A DNA stretch of 64,000 nucleotides from contig NZ_PVTE01000012.1 of the NCBI RefSeq assembly GCF_003002825.1, positions 124,001 through 188,000 on the forward strand, given 5' to 3'. The stretch is from Spirosoma oryzae. Lineage in GTDB: Bacteria > Bacteroidota > Bacteroidia > Cytophagales > Spirosomataceae. Positions 8,940-17,571 of the stretch are shown one piece after another (position 1 is the stretch's first letter; every line of letters starts with the position of its first letter). The notes beneath the pieces were generated by a model. It had not been told where the DNA came from and did no database searches. It worked only from the letters and a program-made list of their open reading frames with translations. Made by a program: the position numbers and the translations under genes.

Positions 8940-10226
8940 ATGCGAACCGTTCTTTGCCTTTTTCTATTTTTCCTGCCAAGTCTACTACGTGCACAACCGC
9001 GCACCGACGCCGTTCTGGCGAAGCTGCTGGCAACGAATGCGCACCCGGTCGTTCAGGAAGTCATTCAGCATCCCGACCGGTATAGGCTCCAGATCATTTA
9101 CACGCAGATTGATCGCGATCGGACCAACAAGCCTACGTTCACGAATTACTATTTCCACGTCGACAGTACAACTTATTTCAACCCGGCTTCAACGGTAAAG
9201 CTACCGCTGGCACTCCTGTCACTGGAAAAGCTGAACGCGCTGAAGAACCCACAGCTGACCCGCGAAACGGCGATGCAGTTCGATAGCGCCTACAGTGGTC
9301 AAACCAGGGAGTGGACCGATCCGACTGCGCAGAGCGGCTACCCGTCGATTGCGCACCTGATCCGGAAAACGATGCTGGTTAGTGAGAATGACCCCTACAG
9401 CCGGATGTACGAGTTTGTCGGCCAGCAGGCAATCAACCGGTCGCTGCACGCGAAGGGGTATGTCGACACCCGGATTACACACCGCTTCGTCCGCCTGACA
9501 CCAGAACAAAACCGGCACACCAACCCAGTCCGATTTATTCGCCCCGACGGCACAACGATCTACGCACAGCCAGCCGCCTATAACCCTGATCCATTCGACA
9601 CCCGACGGACCGATACGCTGGGCACCGGCTACTACGTGGGCGACAGTCTGGTTCGCCAGCCATTCGACTTTACGGGTCGTAATAAACTCCCGCTCGAATC
9701 GCTACAACATATCCTACGATCGGTCCTGTTTCCGCAGTCGGTCCCGGCCAGACAGCGGTTTGGCCTGACTCCCGACGATTACCGCTTTATGAAGCAGTAC
9801 CTGTCGCAGTTTCCGGGTGAGACGAACTATCCGAAGTACGATTCCGCGCAGTATTACGACAGTTACGTCAAGTATTTTTTCATGGACAGTCTACATCGCA
9901 AATTACCCGCTGGCGTACGGGTATTCAACAAAGTAGGCTGGGCGTACGGCTTTCTGACCGACGCATCTTACGTCGCGGACTTTAGGCACAACATCGAATA
10001 CATGCTGTCGGCCACGATCTATGTCAATAAAGACGGTATTCTGAACGACGACAAATACGACTATGCCAGCATCGGTACGCCCTTCCTCTATCAGTTAGGG
10101 CAGACAATTTACCAGCACGAGTTAGCGCGTAAACGCAAAAACGCGCCCGATCTGAGCGCGTTCCGCATTGATTATGAAAAGCGACGACCCGACAACCGCC
10201 CGACCGTCAAAGACGTAGCGAACTGA
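8940..10226 (+). CDS. Class A beta-lactamase-like serine hydrolase, secreted
   Basis: The 428-residue protein begins with a signal peptide (MRTVLCLFLFFLPSLLRAQ). Its active-site motif S84-T-V-K87 is the S-x-x-K of serine beta-lactamases and penicillin-binding proteins. SEND at 148-151 corresponds to the S-D-N loop, and K331-V-G to the K-T-G triad. The length exceeds that of a classical class A beta-lactamase (about 290), with an insertion after residue 180. It is therefore probably a periplasmic relative whose substrate could be a peptide or cell-wall fragment rather than an antibiotic. The gene stands alone and ends in an elaborate repeat region. Confidence 0.78.
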   Translation: MRTVLCLFLFFLPSLLRAQPRTDAVLAKLLATNAHPVVQEVIQHPDRYRLQIIYTQIDRDRTNKPTFTNYYFHVDSTTYFNPASTVKLPLALLSLEKLNALKNPQLTRETAMQFDSAYSGQTREWTDPTAQSGYPSIAHLIRKTMLVSENDPYSRMYEFVGQQAINRSLHAKGYVDTRITHRFVRLTPEQNRHTNPVRFIRPDGTTIYAQPAAYNPDPFDTRRTDTLGTGYYVGDSLVRQPFDFTGRNKLPLESLQHILRSVLFPQSVPARQRFGLTPDDYRFMKQYLSQFPGETNYPKYDSAQYYDSYVKYFFMDSLHRKLPAGVRVFNKVGWAYGFLTDASYVADFRHNIEYMLSATIYVNKDGILNDDKYDYASIGTPFLYQLGQTIYQHELARKRKNAPDLSAFRIDYEKRRPDNRPTVKDVAN

Positions 10227-10228
10227 TT

Positions 10229-10254
10229 GTAGAGACGCAATCCTTTGCGTCTCA
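10229..10254 (+). repeat. Palindromic REP-like element, left copy
   Basis: This 26-base element is an exact reverse complement of 10456-10481. It contains its own hairpin: GAGACGCAA, a TCCT loop, then TTGCGTCTC. It begins 2 bases after the upstream stop codon. Elements with the GAGACGCAA core recur in many bacterial genomes as far as I recall; copy number here is unknown. Confidence 0.8.
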
Positions 10255-10294
10255 TATGCGTCAGCAACACTATACACAAGTTCTTAACCACCTT

Positions 10295-10456
10295 CCGGCG
10301 GTAGCCCTCCGGCGGTAGCCCTCCGGCGGTAGCCCTCCGGCGGTAGCCCTCCGGCGGTAGCCCTCCGGCGGTAGCCCTCCGGCGGTAGCCCTCCGGCGGT
10401 AGCCCTCCGGCGGTAGCCCTCCGGCGGTAGCCCTCCGGCGGTAGCCCTCCGGCGGT
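10295..10456. repeat. 14-bp tandem repeat array, about 11.5 copies
   Basis: The unit CCGGCGGTAGCCCT repeats without visible error from 10295; the last, partial copy begins at 10449. Twelve CCGGCGGT cores are present. Each unit can form a tiny GGC/GCC hairpin. Because 14 is not a multiple of three, a minus-strand reading gives a 14-residue repeat through all frames (AGGLPPEGYRRRAT), but I do not think it is translated. The array lies inside the two inverted REP-like elements. Confidence 0.92.
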
Positions 10457-10481
10457 GAGACGCAAAGGATTGCGTCTCTAC
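10456..10481 (-). repeat. Palindromic REP-like element, right copy
   Basis: This is the exact inverted partner of 10229-10254, with the inner hairpin GAGACGCAA, AGGA loop, TTGCGTCTC. It ends 5 bases before the nadC stop. The two copies could pair across the whole array to form one large stem. Confidence 0.8.
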
Positions 10482-10485
10482 ATAG

Positions 10486-11334
10486 TTAATACGCTTTCAG
10501 ACTCAGGTCGAGGCTTTTAACCTGGTGGGTCAGAGCACCTGATGAGATGAAGTCGACACCTGTTTCGGCGTAAGCCCGCAGGTTCGTCTCGTCGATACCA
10601 CCCGACGCTTCGGTAATGTACCGACCGTTGATTAGCCGGACCATGTCGCGAATACCATCGGGGGCAAAGTTGTCGAGCAGAATGATATCGACGTTTCCAA
10701 CGCGCAGTACTTCTTCGACTTCGGCGCGATTCCGCGTTTCGATTTCGATGCGCAGCTTCCGGCCGGTTTCGTTCAGGTAAGCAACGGCTTTCGTAATGGC
10801 CGCTTCGATACCACCCGCGTAATCGACGTGATTGTCTTTAATAAGGATCATGTCGAATAGACCAAACCGGTGGTTGACAGCTCCGCCAATCTTCGTAGCC
10901 AGTTTTTCGCAGATGCGGAAGTTGGGGGTCGTCTTGCGGGTGTCGAGCAGTTGGGCACGCGTCCCTTCGAGCAGGTCGACCAGTTGACGGGTATGGGTCG
11001 CAATCCCGCTCATCCGTTGCATACAGTTCAACACCAGTCGCTCTGCGGTCAGAATATTCCGGGCGTTCCCCGATACCGTCAACACCACATCGCCGGGCTT
11101 GATCGCAGCGCCATCCTGTAGCAGTACGTCGACCTGTAATTGCGGGTCGACTTGCGCGAAGACAGCCAGGGCTACGTCGACGCCCGCCAGTACGCCCGCT
11201 TCTTTCACCAGCAACCGAGCCCGCTTGGTGGCATCGGCCGGAATCGTCGACAATGAAGTATGATCGCCATCGCCGACATCTTCAGCGAGCGCCAATCTGA
11301 TAAATTCGTGTAAATCCATACCGGGTAAATCCAT
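10486..11334 (-). CDS. nadC: Nicotinate-nucleotide pyrophosphorylase (quinolinate phosphoribosyltransferase)
   Basis: It converts quinolinate and PRPP to nicotinate mononucleotide, the last step of the de novo pathway begun by NadB and NadA, both encoded later in this window (46862-50043). The 282-residue length is normal. Family motifs are present: the N-terminal EDVGDGDHTS, LNCMQRMSGIAT near the middle, LDTRKTTP, and the C-terminal EASGGI segment. A second ATG a few codons downstream (MDLHEFIR) is an alternative start. It is transcribed away from 11526 and ends at the tandem-repeat region. Confidence 0.93.
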   Translation of the reverse strand: MDLPGMDLHEFIRLALAEDVGDGDHTSLSTIPADATKRARLLVKEAGVLAGVDVALAVFAQVDPQLQVDVLLQDGAAIKPGDVVLTVSGNARNILTAERLVLNCMQRMSGIATHTRQLVDLLEGTRAQLLDTRKTTPNFRICEKLATKIGGAVNHRFGLFDMILIKDNHVDYAGGIEAAITKAVAYLNETGRKLRIEIETRNRAEVEEVLRVGNVDIILLDNFAPDGIRDMVRLINGRYITEASGGIDETNLRAYAETGVDFISSGALTHQVKSLDLSLKAY

Positions 11335-11359
11335 ACAGACAAAGTACGGAATTTGTAGC

Positions 11360-11465
11360 GACAGGATTACAGGATGAGCAGTATTTACGGTATGGCTGAA
11401 ACGTCCCGAATAACGCCGTACCGAGTCTTACAGCCAGAAAATCCTGTTTATCCTGTAATCCTGTC
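11360..11465. repeat. Inverted repeat of a stuttered ACAGGAT word
   Basis: A 16-bp perfect inverted repeat (11360-11375 with 11450-11465) has arms made of near-repeats of ACAGGAT/ATCCTGT. The right side carries an extra copy (ATCCTGTTT). It lies in the divergent gap between nadC and the gene at 11526. Confidence 0.65.
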
Positions 11466-11525
11466 AATAATTCTATTGCATAAGTCTGAAAACGGTGCCA
11501 AATTTGTAATCCTCTTGTTGGAACA

Positions 11526-11909
11526 ATGAAGCAACCCCGTCTTATACAACGCGTCTCAAGCCTTTCGCTGGCGGTGATCCTACTGATCACGGCGATGTGG
11601 GGTCCGGCTGCGTTCGTTACCAAGCGGGACAGTGCTCAGAAAGTCGTTTCAGGTCTGGCCAAGACAGAGAAGGCGGGTAAACCTGAGAAAGCGACGGCAC
11701 AACTAAGCGCCAAATCGCTCGAAGCCGTCGTCGCGCCGGCCGTTCAGCTGGGCGACTCCGGGCAGACCGCGTTTCTGCTCCCCGCTCCGACGCTTATCAT
11801 TCTCTTATTGCTAAGCGTTCCGCTCCTGCGGCATTTTACCCTACCGCATTTTTATTTTTCCTTCTTCCAGCACGTTTTCGGGCATCACATAGCCACAAAC
11901 GCGCCCTAG
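11526..11909 (+). CDS. Small membrane protein of unknown function, 127 aa
   Basis: I do not recognise this protein. It has a hydrophobic N-terminal segment (about residues 12-30, possibly a signal anchor), a charged and alanine-rich middle, and a second strong membrane helix (about 84-103, APTLIILLLLSVPLLRHF). A histidine- and phenylalanine-rich tail follows. It precedes secDF in the same direction with a gap of about 140 bp. Codon use fits the genome. Confidence 0.6.
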   Translation: MKQPRLIQRVSSLSLAVILLITAMWGPAAFVTKRDSAQKVVSGLAKTEKAGKPEKATAQLSAKSLEAVVAPAVQLGDSGQTAFLLPAPTLIILLLLSVPLLRHFTLPHFYFSFFQHVFGHHIATNAP

Positions 11910-12052
11910 TCTATTCCATTGCTGAACGTCTGTGTTCAGTCCGTATCGCTTTGCTGGTTTGATAACGCCGTCTACTGCACCGCGTAACCAGTCGTTTCTT
12001 TCAATTCCTATCTATTTTTTTCATCCAACACAGACTTGTGTCTGTGCGCATT

Positions 12053-15000
12053 ATGCAAAACAGAACCGGCATACTCATTCTGACGGGGATCATTTCGGCG
12101 ATATGCCTATACTTCCTGTCGTTTACGTTTGTCTCGCGCAACATCAAAACCGATGCCGAGGCTTACGCCACCAATAAGCAAGGGCAGGTCGATCCTGACA
12201 AAAAACAGCATTACCTCGATTCGCTCTGGAAAGAGCCCGTTTACCTGGGCAGCACGCTTCAGGAAGTAACCGAGCGCGAACTGGGTCTGGGTCTTGACCT
12301 ACAGGGAGGTATGCACGTTGTGCTGGAAGTGTCGCCCGCCGACATTCTGCGCAGCCTGTCGGGCAACAACCGCGATCCTAAGTTCGCGCAGGCCCTGAAA
12401 GAAACGCTGGAAGATCAGAAAACAAGCAACAGTAACTTCGTCGATCTGTTCGCCAGTAACTTCAAGAAAGTATCGCCCGATACGAAACTGGCCAGTGTTT
12501 TCGCGACGAGTGCCAACCGGAACAAAATCAACTACCAGTCGTCGGACACCGAAGTTAAAAAGGTGCTGAACGATGAAGTTAATGGCGCTATCGCCCGCGC
12601 TTTCCAGATCATTCAGGCACGGGTCGACAAATTTGGGGTAGCCAACCCAAACATTCAGCGGCTGCCGGGTTCGGGTCGTATCCAGATCGAGCTGCCCGGT
12701 GTTGATAATCCAGAGCGTATCCGTCGCCTGCTGACTGGCGCGGCCAAACTGGAGTTCACTGAAGTTTACAAACTGAACGAACTGGCCCCAGCCATCGAAG
12801 GCATGGGTGCTTACCTGCTCCGCGAAGAAACCGCCCGTAAAGCTGCCCTGAAAGCTGGTGCTCCGAGCACGCCCGCAGCCGGAACGACCGCGCAGAACAA
12901 CAGCCTGGAATCGCAGCTGGCACAGGGTGGCAAGAAAGATTCGACGGCAACGGCCAAAACTGACACGGCGGCTGCCGCTGCACAGGGCTCGGCCCTGACC
13001 CAACTGTTCCTGCCGATCGGTCCAGATCAACTGGGTGTATACCTGAAAGATACCGCCCGTGCCGATGCCGTACTGAACGCGCCGGAAGTACGGGGTCTGT
13101 TCCCGGCTGACGCGGTGTTCGCCTGGGGTCGGAAGTCGGAAAAGACCAACGACAACAAAGAGATTCTGCCCCTGTATTTCGTGAAGAAGCCAGGCGGTCG
13201 CGCACCAATGGAAGGCGACGTTATCACCGATGCCTCGAACGATTACGACGATCGGGGTCGTCCGGAAGTGACGATGAACATGAACGCCGAAGGTGCCCGC
13301 AAGTGGCGTAACCTGACGGCTGCCAACATCAATCGTCCGGTTGCCATTCTGCTCGATGGCCTGGTATACACCGCGCCGAACGTACAGAACGAGATTCCGA
13401 ACGGTCGTTCGAGCATCTCGGGTAACTTCACCGTAGAAGAAACGAAAGACCTTGCCAACGTCCTGAAAGCCGGTAAACTACCTGCACCAACCAACATCGT
13501 TGAAGAAAGCATCGTTGGCGCAACGCTTGGTTCGGAAGCCGTTCAGGCGGGTGTTCTGTCGTCGCTCATCGGTATTCTGCTGGTACTGGGCTTCGTCGTA
13601 TTCTATTACAACCGCGCCGGTCTGATTGCTGACGTTGCCCTGCTGGTTAACCTGTTCTTCCTGCTGGGCGTTATGGCCTCGCTGGGTGCAGTTCTGACTA
13701 TGCCGGGTATTGCCGGTATCGTACTGTCGATTGGTATGGCCGTCGACGCCAACGTACTGATTTTCGAACGGATCAAAGAAGAACTGGCGGAAGGCAAGCC
13801 ATTCAAAACCGCCGTTCACGACGGGTTCCAGAACTCGCTGTCGTCGATCATCGACTCGAACGTAACGACCTTCCTAACGGGTGTCGTCCTGTTTATCTTC
13901 GGTACGGGGCTGATCCTGGGCTTTGCTACGACGCTGATTATCGGTATCCTGACGTCGCTGTTCGCGGCTATCTTCATCACACGACTGCTGCTCGATTCGT
14001 ATATCCGCAACGGCAAAACGCTGACGTTCTCGTCGTCGCTGGCGAAAAACCTGTTCGCTGACTCGAACTTCGATTTCGTCTCGCGTCGGAAGCTGTACTA
14101 TACGATTTCGTCGGTCATCATCGCGCTGGGTATCATCTCGGCACTGGTGAAAGGCTTTGGCCTGGGCGTCGACTTCAAAGGTGGTCGGTCGTACGTAGTT
14201 CGCTTTGAGAAACCCGTTAGCACCGACGACGTACGGAACGCACTGGAAGGTGTGCTGGGTGGATCGCCGGAAGTAAAAACCTACGGTGGTGCTTCGGTTG
14301 GCGACAACAATCAGATGAAGATCACGACGCCTTACCTGATCGATGACAACTCACAGGGGGCTGACAAGCAGGCTGAAGCGACTGTCTACAAAGGACTAAG
14401 CAGCATTCAGGGTAACCCGGCGAAAATTGAAAGCTCGCAGAAAGTAGGGCCGACGATCGCTTACGACATCCTGACCTCGGCACTGTGGTCGATTCTGCTA
14501 GCGGTAGCGGTCGTGTTTATTTACATCCTGATCCGGTTTAAGAAGCTGGCATTCGGGTACGGCGCGGTCGTTGCCATGTTCCACGACGTACTGATTATCC
14601 TGGCTATCTTCACCATCTTCAACGGCCTGCTGCCCTTCAACCTCGACGTCGATCAGGCGTTTGTCGGTGCGCTGCTGACGATCATGGGTTATTCGATGAA
14701 CGATACCGTCGTTGTCTTCGACCGGATTCGGGAATACCTGAGTGAGAATAAGGGGAAGAAAGAAAGTATCCCGGTTATCATCAACAACGCCCTGAACAGC
14801 ACACTTAGCCGTACGGCCGTTACCGGTTTCTCAACGATTCTGGTACTGCTCGTCCTGTTCATCTTCGGTGGTGAAACCATCCGTGGTTTCTCGTTCGCCA
14901 TGCTGATCGGTGTTATCGTCGGTACGTACTCGTCGCTGTTCGTTGCCACGCCAATCGTAGTTGATGCCCTGAGCAGTGAGCAGGCCAGCGACGATAGCAA

Positions 15001-15142
15001 GGTGACCGTAGTAGAGAAGAAAACGGGCTTCGACGCCGTTCCTGCCGACTTCACGACGAATGAAGCCGAAACGCCCGACGAGTTCGCAGCGAAAAAAGAG
15101 AAGAAAGACAAGAAGCCGCTGATCCGGCCTTCACAATCGTAG
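12053..15142 (+). CDS. secDF: Protein translocase subunit SecDF (fusion)
   Basis: SecD and SecF use the proton gradient to help pull exported proteins across the inner membrane. Here they are one polypeptide of 1029 residues, as is usual in Bacteroidota. The SecD half starts with one membrane helix and shows GLDLQGGMHV, a large periplasmic region with an alanine/threonine-rich insertion, and the helix motif VDANVLIFERIKEE. The SecF half begins around GVDFKGGRSYVV and carries YSMNDTVVVFDRIRE. A GTG five codons upstream (12038) is possible, but the ATG at 12053 is preferred. The charged lysine-rich tail is normal. Confidence 0.95.
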   Translation: MQNRTGILILTGIISAICLYFLSFTFVSRNIKTDAEAYATNKQGQVDPDKKQHYLDSLWKEPVYLGSTLQEVTERELGLGLDLQGGMHVVLEVSPADILRSLSGNNRDPKFAQALKETLEDQKTSNSNFVDLFASNFKKVSPDTKLASVFATSANRNKINYQSSDTEVKKVLNDEVNGAIARAFQIIQARVDKFGVANPNIQRLPGSGRIQIELPGVDNPERIRRLLTGAAKLEFTEVYKLNELAPAIEGMGAYLLREETARKAALKAGAPSTPAAGTTAQNNSLESQLAQGGKKDSTATAKTDTAAAAAQGSALTQLFLPIGPDQLGVYLKDTARADAVLNAPEVRGLFPADAVFAWGRKSEKTNDNKEILPLYFVKKPGGRAPMEGDVITDASNDYDDRGRPEVTMNMNAEGARKWRNLTAANINRPVAILLDGLVYTAPNVQNEIPNGRSSISGNFTVEETKDLANVLKAGKLPAPTNIVEESIVGATLGSEAVQAGVLSSLIGILLVLGFVVFYYNRAGLIADVALLVNLFFLLGVMASLGAVLTMPGIAGIVLSIGMAVDANVLIFERIKEELAEGKPFKTAVHDGFQNSLSSIIDSNVTTFLTGVVLFIFGTGLILGFATTLIIGILTSLFAAIFITRLLLDSYIRNGKTLTFSSSLAKNLFADSNFDFVSRRKLYYTISSVIIALGIISALVKGFGLGVDFKGGRSYVVRFEKPVSTDDVRNALEGVLGGSPEVKTYGGASVGDNNQMKITTPYLIDDNSQGADKQAEATVYKGLSSIQGNPAKIESSQKVGPTIAYDILTSALWSILLAVAVVFIYILIRFKKLAFGYGAVVAMFHDVLIILAIFTIFNGLLPFNLDVDQAFVGALLTIMGYSMNDTVVVFDRIREYLSENKGKKESIPVIINNALNSTLSRTAVTGFSTILVLLVLFIFGGETIRGFSFAMLIGVIVGTYSSLFVATPIVVDALSSEQASDDSKVTVVEKKTGFDAVPADFTTNEAETPDEFAAKKEKKDKKPLIRPSQS

Positions 15143-15153
15143 TAGGAAGAGCG

Positions 15154-15229
15154 AAAGAGCGAAAGAATGAAAGAGTGCGGGTAGCTGCTACTTTAACCGC
15201 TCTTTCACTCTTTCATTCTTTCGCTCTTT
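15154..15229 (+). terminator. 24-bp perfect inverted repeat with stuttered arms
   Basis: Arms 15154-15177 and 15206-15229 are exact reverse complements, composed of GAAAGAGC/GAAAGAAT/GAAAGAGT-like words, followed by TTTTATTT. It begins 12 bp after the secDF stop and very likely terminates its transcript. Confidence 0.7.
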
Positions 15230-15306
15230 TATTTGCGTATATTTATCGCACTTGACCGAAATATTATTTTCCCACTTAACTAAATCACCAAACTGAATTT
15301 GCCTGC

Positions 15307-16809
15307 ATGGAAACAAGAATGAAACCTAGTGACACCACCAGCGTCTGGCGCCGAAAACCCATGTACCTGTACGAGCAGGACATGCAAAAAAGCGAATTGA
15401 AGCGCGTACTGGGTAAATGGAGTCTGACGGCGATTGGTATTGGTGCGATCATCGGTGGTGGCATATTCGTGCTAACGGGCACGGCTGCTCACTACCATGC
15501 CGGGCCTGCGCTGGCTCTGTCATTCGTCATCGCCGGTATCGGCTGCATCTTTGCCGCCCTCTGCTATGCTGAGTTTGCGGCTATGCTCCCTGTCGAAGGT
15601 TCCGCCTATGCCTATGCATATGGAACTATTGGCGAATTATTTGCCTGGGTCATTGGCTGGGGGCTGATCCTCGAATATGCCATGGGTGCCATGACCGTTG
15701 CCGTCAGCTGGTCCGGTTATTTTAACAAACTGGTGCATCTGTTTGGCATCGATATACCCTACTGGCTACGCAATGACCCGGTTTCAGCGGCTAATTTCGC
15801 CCGCGACAATGGGCTGGCCGAACCCGGTTTCGCCGTCAATTTACCCGCTTTCCTGATCGTCTGGCTTGTTACAGCCATTCTGGTACGCGGCATCAAAGAA
15901 GCAGCCGGTGCCAACAACCTGATCGTTATTCTGAAAGTAGCAGCGGTAATCTTCGTTATTCTGGTCGGCATATTCTACGTAAACATCGAGAACTGGAAGC
16001 CTTTTATTCCAGAAGCTCGCACCATTACCGGCGACAACGGATCACCCCATCAGGCGTATGGCTGGAGTGGTGTCATCTCCGGTGCATCGGCCATTTTCTT
16101 TGCTTATATCGGCTTCGACGCCGTTTCGACGCAGGCGGGGGAAGCCATCAACCCCCGCAAGGATATTCCTTTCGCCATCGTAACATCATTACTGGTTTGC
16201 ACCGTTCTATACATCCTGGTATCGCTGGTACTGACAGGCATGATTAATTACAACGATATCGTCGGCGACGCCCTGAAAGCACCGGTTGCTGCGGCCTTCG
16301 ACAGCGTCGGTCAGAACTGGGCCGTGTTTATCATCACGGCAGCGGCAACGGCGGGTCTGATTTCAGTTATGCTGGTAATGATGCTTGGCCAAACCCGTAT
16401 CTTCCTGGGTATGGCTAAAGACGGTCTGCTGCCGGGCTTCTTCCGGGTTATTCACCCGGTCCTGAAAACGCCTTATAAAAGCACCGTACTGGTCGGGCTA
16501 TTGGTATCGATTGTAGCCGCATTTACCCCGATAAGCATTCTGGGTGATATGTGCTCGTTCGGTACACTGTTCGCTTTTGCCATGGTATGTTTGGCCGTAC
16601 TGATCCTGCGTCGGCGCGATCCGAACCGGGAGCGCCCGTTCAAGGCACCGGTACTCAACATCATTGCGCCACTGGGCATTTTCACCAACTTCTATCTGAT
16701 TATCAACCTGAGCGAACTAGCACAATTGCTGGCCCTGGGCTGGTTATTGGTTGGTCTGGCCGTTTACTTCATTTACGGTCGTCGTAACAGTAAGCTGAAC
16801 AATCTGTAA
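15307..16809 (+). CDS. APC-family amino acid permease
   Basis: This 500-residue inner-membrane protein has about 12-13 membrane helices. The first helix carries IGIGAIIGGGIFVLTG, the unwound glycine-rich substrate site typical of the amino acid-polyamine-organocation family. FAYIGFDAVSTQAGEAINPRKDIP in helix 6 to 7 is characteristic of the CAT/YfnA branch, which moves cationic or neutral amino acids. The start could be 15307 or the second ATG at 15322. The exact substrate cannot be read from sequence. Confidence 0.9.
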   Translation: METRMKPSDTTSVWRRKPMYLYEQDMQKSELKRVLGKWSLTAIGIGAIIGGGIFVLTGTAAHYHAGPALALSFVIAGIGCIFAALCYAEFAAMLPVEGSAYAYAYGTIGELFAWVIGWGLILEYAMGAMTVAVSWSGYFNKLVHLFGIDIPYWLRNDPVSAANFARDNGLAEPGFAVNLPAFLIVWLVTAILVRGIKEAAGANNLIVILKVAAVIFVILVGIFYVNIENWKPFIPEARTITGDNGSPHQAYGWSGVISGASAIFFAYIGFDAVSTQAGEAINPRKDIPFAIVTSLLVCTVLYILVSLVLTGMINYNDIVGDALKAPVAAAFDSVGQNWAVFIITAAATAGLISVMLVMMLGQTRIFLGMAKDGLLPGFFRVIHPVLKTPYKSTVLVGLLVSIVAAFTPISILGDMCSFGTLFAFAMVCLAVLILRRRDPNRERPFKAPVLNIIAPLGIFTNFYLIINLSELAQLLALGWLLVGLAVYFIYGRRNSKLNNL

Positions 16810-16835
16810 GATCACCTACGCTTTTTCGAGCCTGT

Positions 16836-16868
16836 AAACGGCCTCCGGCAACCTGCCGGGGGCCGTTT
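16836..16868 (+). terminator. Stem-loop between permease and Crp-type regulator
   Basis: AAACGGCCTCCGGC (16836-16849) pairs with GCCGGGGGCCGTTT (16855-16868) with one G-T wobble and a 5-base loop. It lies 27 bp after the permease stop and 13 bp before the next ATG. No T run follows beyond GTTT, so it may terminate or act in the leader of the regulator gene. Confidence 0.55.
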
Positions 16869-16881
16869 GCGTTAGGCTACC

Positions 16882-17523
16882 ATGCTACCTTCATCCAACC
16901 TATTGCCCGCTTCACTTACAACACTGTTCTCACCGGCACTGCTGTCGGAGATTAAAGCCGTGGCCCGGCCACACCAGTTTCGGCAGGGCGACGTATTGAT
17001 CGAACCGGGGCAGCCGATGGCGTACATCCCCATTGTTTTGTCGGGCTCTATCAAAATTCTGCGTCCCGACGGCGACAGCGAGGTATTGCTTTATTACTTA
17101 CGGGCTACCGATGCCTGTGCCTTGTCAGTCAGTAGCTTGTTGACAAACGAGCAACGGTCCATTCGGGCCATCGCCGACGAGCCAACTCAGGTACTGATGA
17201 TTCCGGCCCGGCAGGCGCAGGAATGGCTGGGCCAATTTGCCGACTGGCGGCAGTTTATCTTTCAGACCTACCAAAAACGATTCGACGACCTGCTCGACAC
17301 GTTCGATTCAGTCGCCTTTTCACAACTCGACGAGCGGCTGGTTGCTTACCTGAACCGGAAAGCAGCGCTGGTCGGTGGCCGACATCTGTACCTGACACAC
17401 GACGAAATTGCCCGGGATCTGAACACATCACGCGAAGGCATCTCCCGCTTACTCAAGCAACTGGAACGACGGGGACAGGTTTTACTGGCCCGCAACAAGA
17501 TCAGCCTGCTGACGCCTGTGTGA
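16882..17523 (+). CDS. Crp/Fnr-family transcriptional regulator
   Basis: The 213-residue protein has a cyclic-nucleotide-binding-like beta barrel (about 15-130, with LIEPGQPMAYIPIVLSGSIKI) and a C-terminal helix-turn-helix (LTHDEIARDLNTSREGISRLLKQLE, about 170-195). It lacks an N-terminal cysteine cluster for an Fnr iron-sulfur centre. It is the first gene of the sulfur cluster, 48 bp before the TauE/SafE gene. I infer it controls this cluster, perhaps in response to sulfide or persulfide, by analogy with Crp/Fnr regulators placed beside persulfide dioxygenases. Confidence 0.85.
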   Translation: MLPSSNLLPASLTTLFSPALLSEIKAVARPHQFRQGDVLIEPGQPMAYIPIVLSGSIKILRPDGDSEVLLYYLRATDACALSVSSLLTNEQRSIRAIADEPTQVLMIPARQAQEWLGQFADWRQFIFQTYQKRFDDLLDTFDSVAFSQLDERLVAYLNRKAALVGGRHLYLTHDEIARDLNTSREGISRLLKQLERRGQVLLARNKISLLTPV

Positions 17524-17571
17524 CAGATAGCACAGAAAGTCGCCTGAAAGCCTGCTAGTTTTGTACCCATT

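Noticed and set aside
8940-10226. Antibiotic-resistance beta-lactamase
   Set aside because: The motifs fit the superfamily, but the length and large insertions differ from clinical class A enzymes; resistance cannot be claimed from sequence.
10295-10456. Possible CRISPR-like array
   Set aside because: Units are 14 bp and contiguous with no spacers, and no cas genes are nearby.
10172-10465. Minus-strand frame with a perfect 14-residue repeat
   Set aside because: The repeat results from the 14-bp tandem array read through three frames. It overlaps a coding gene end and a REP-like element and has no plausible start signal.
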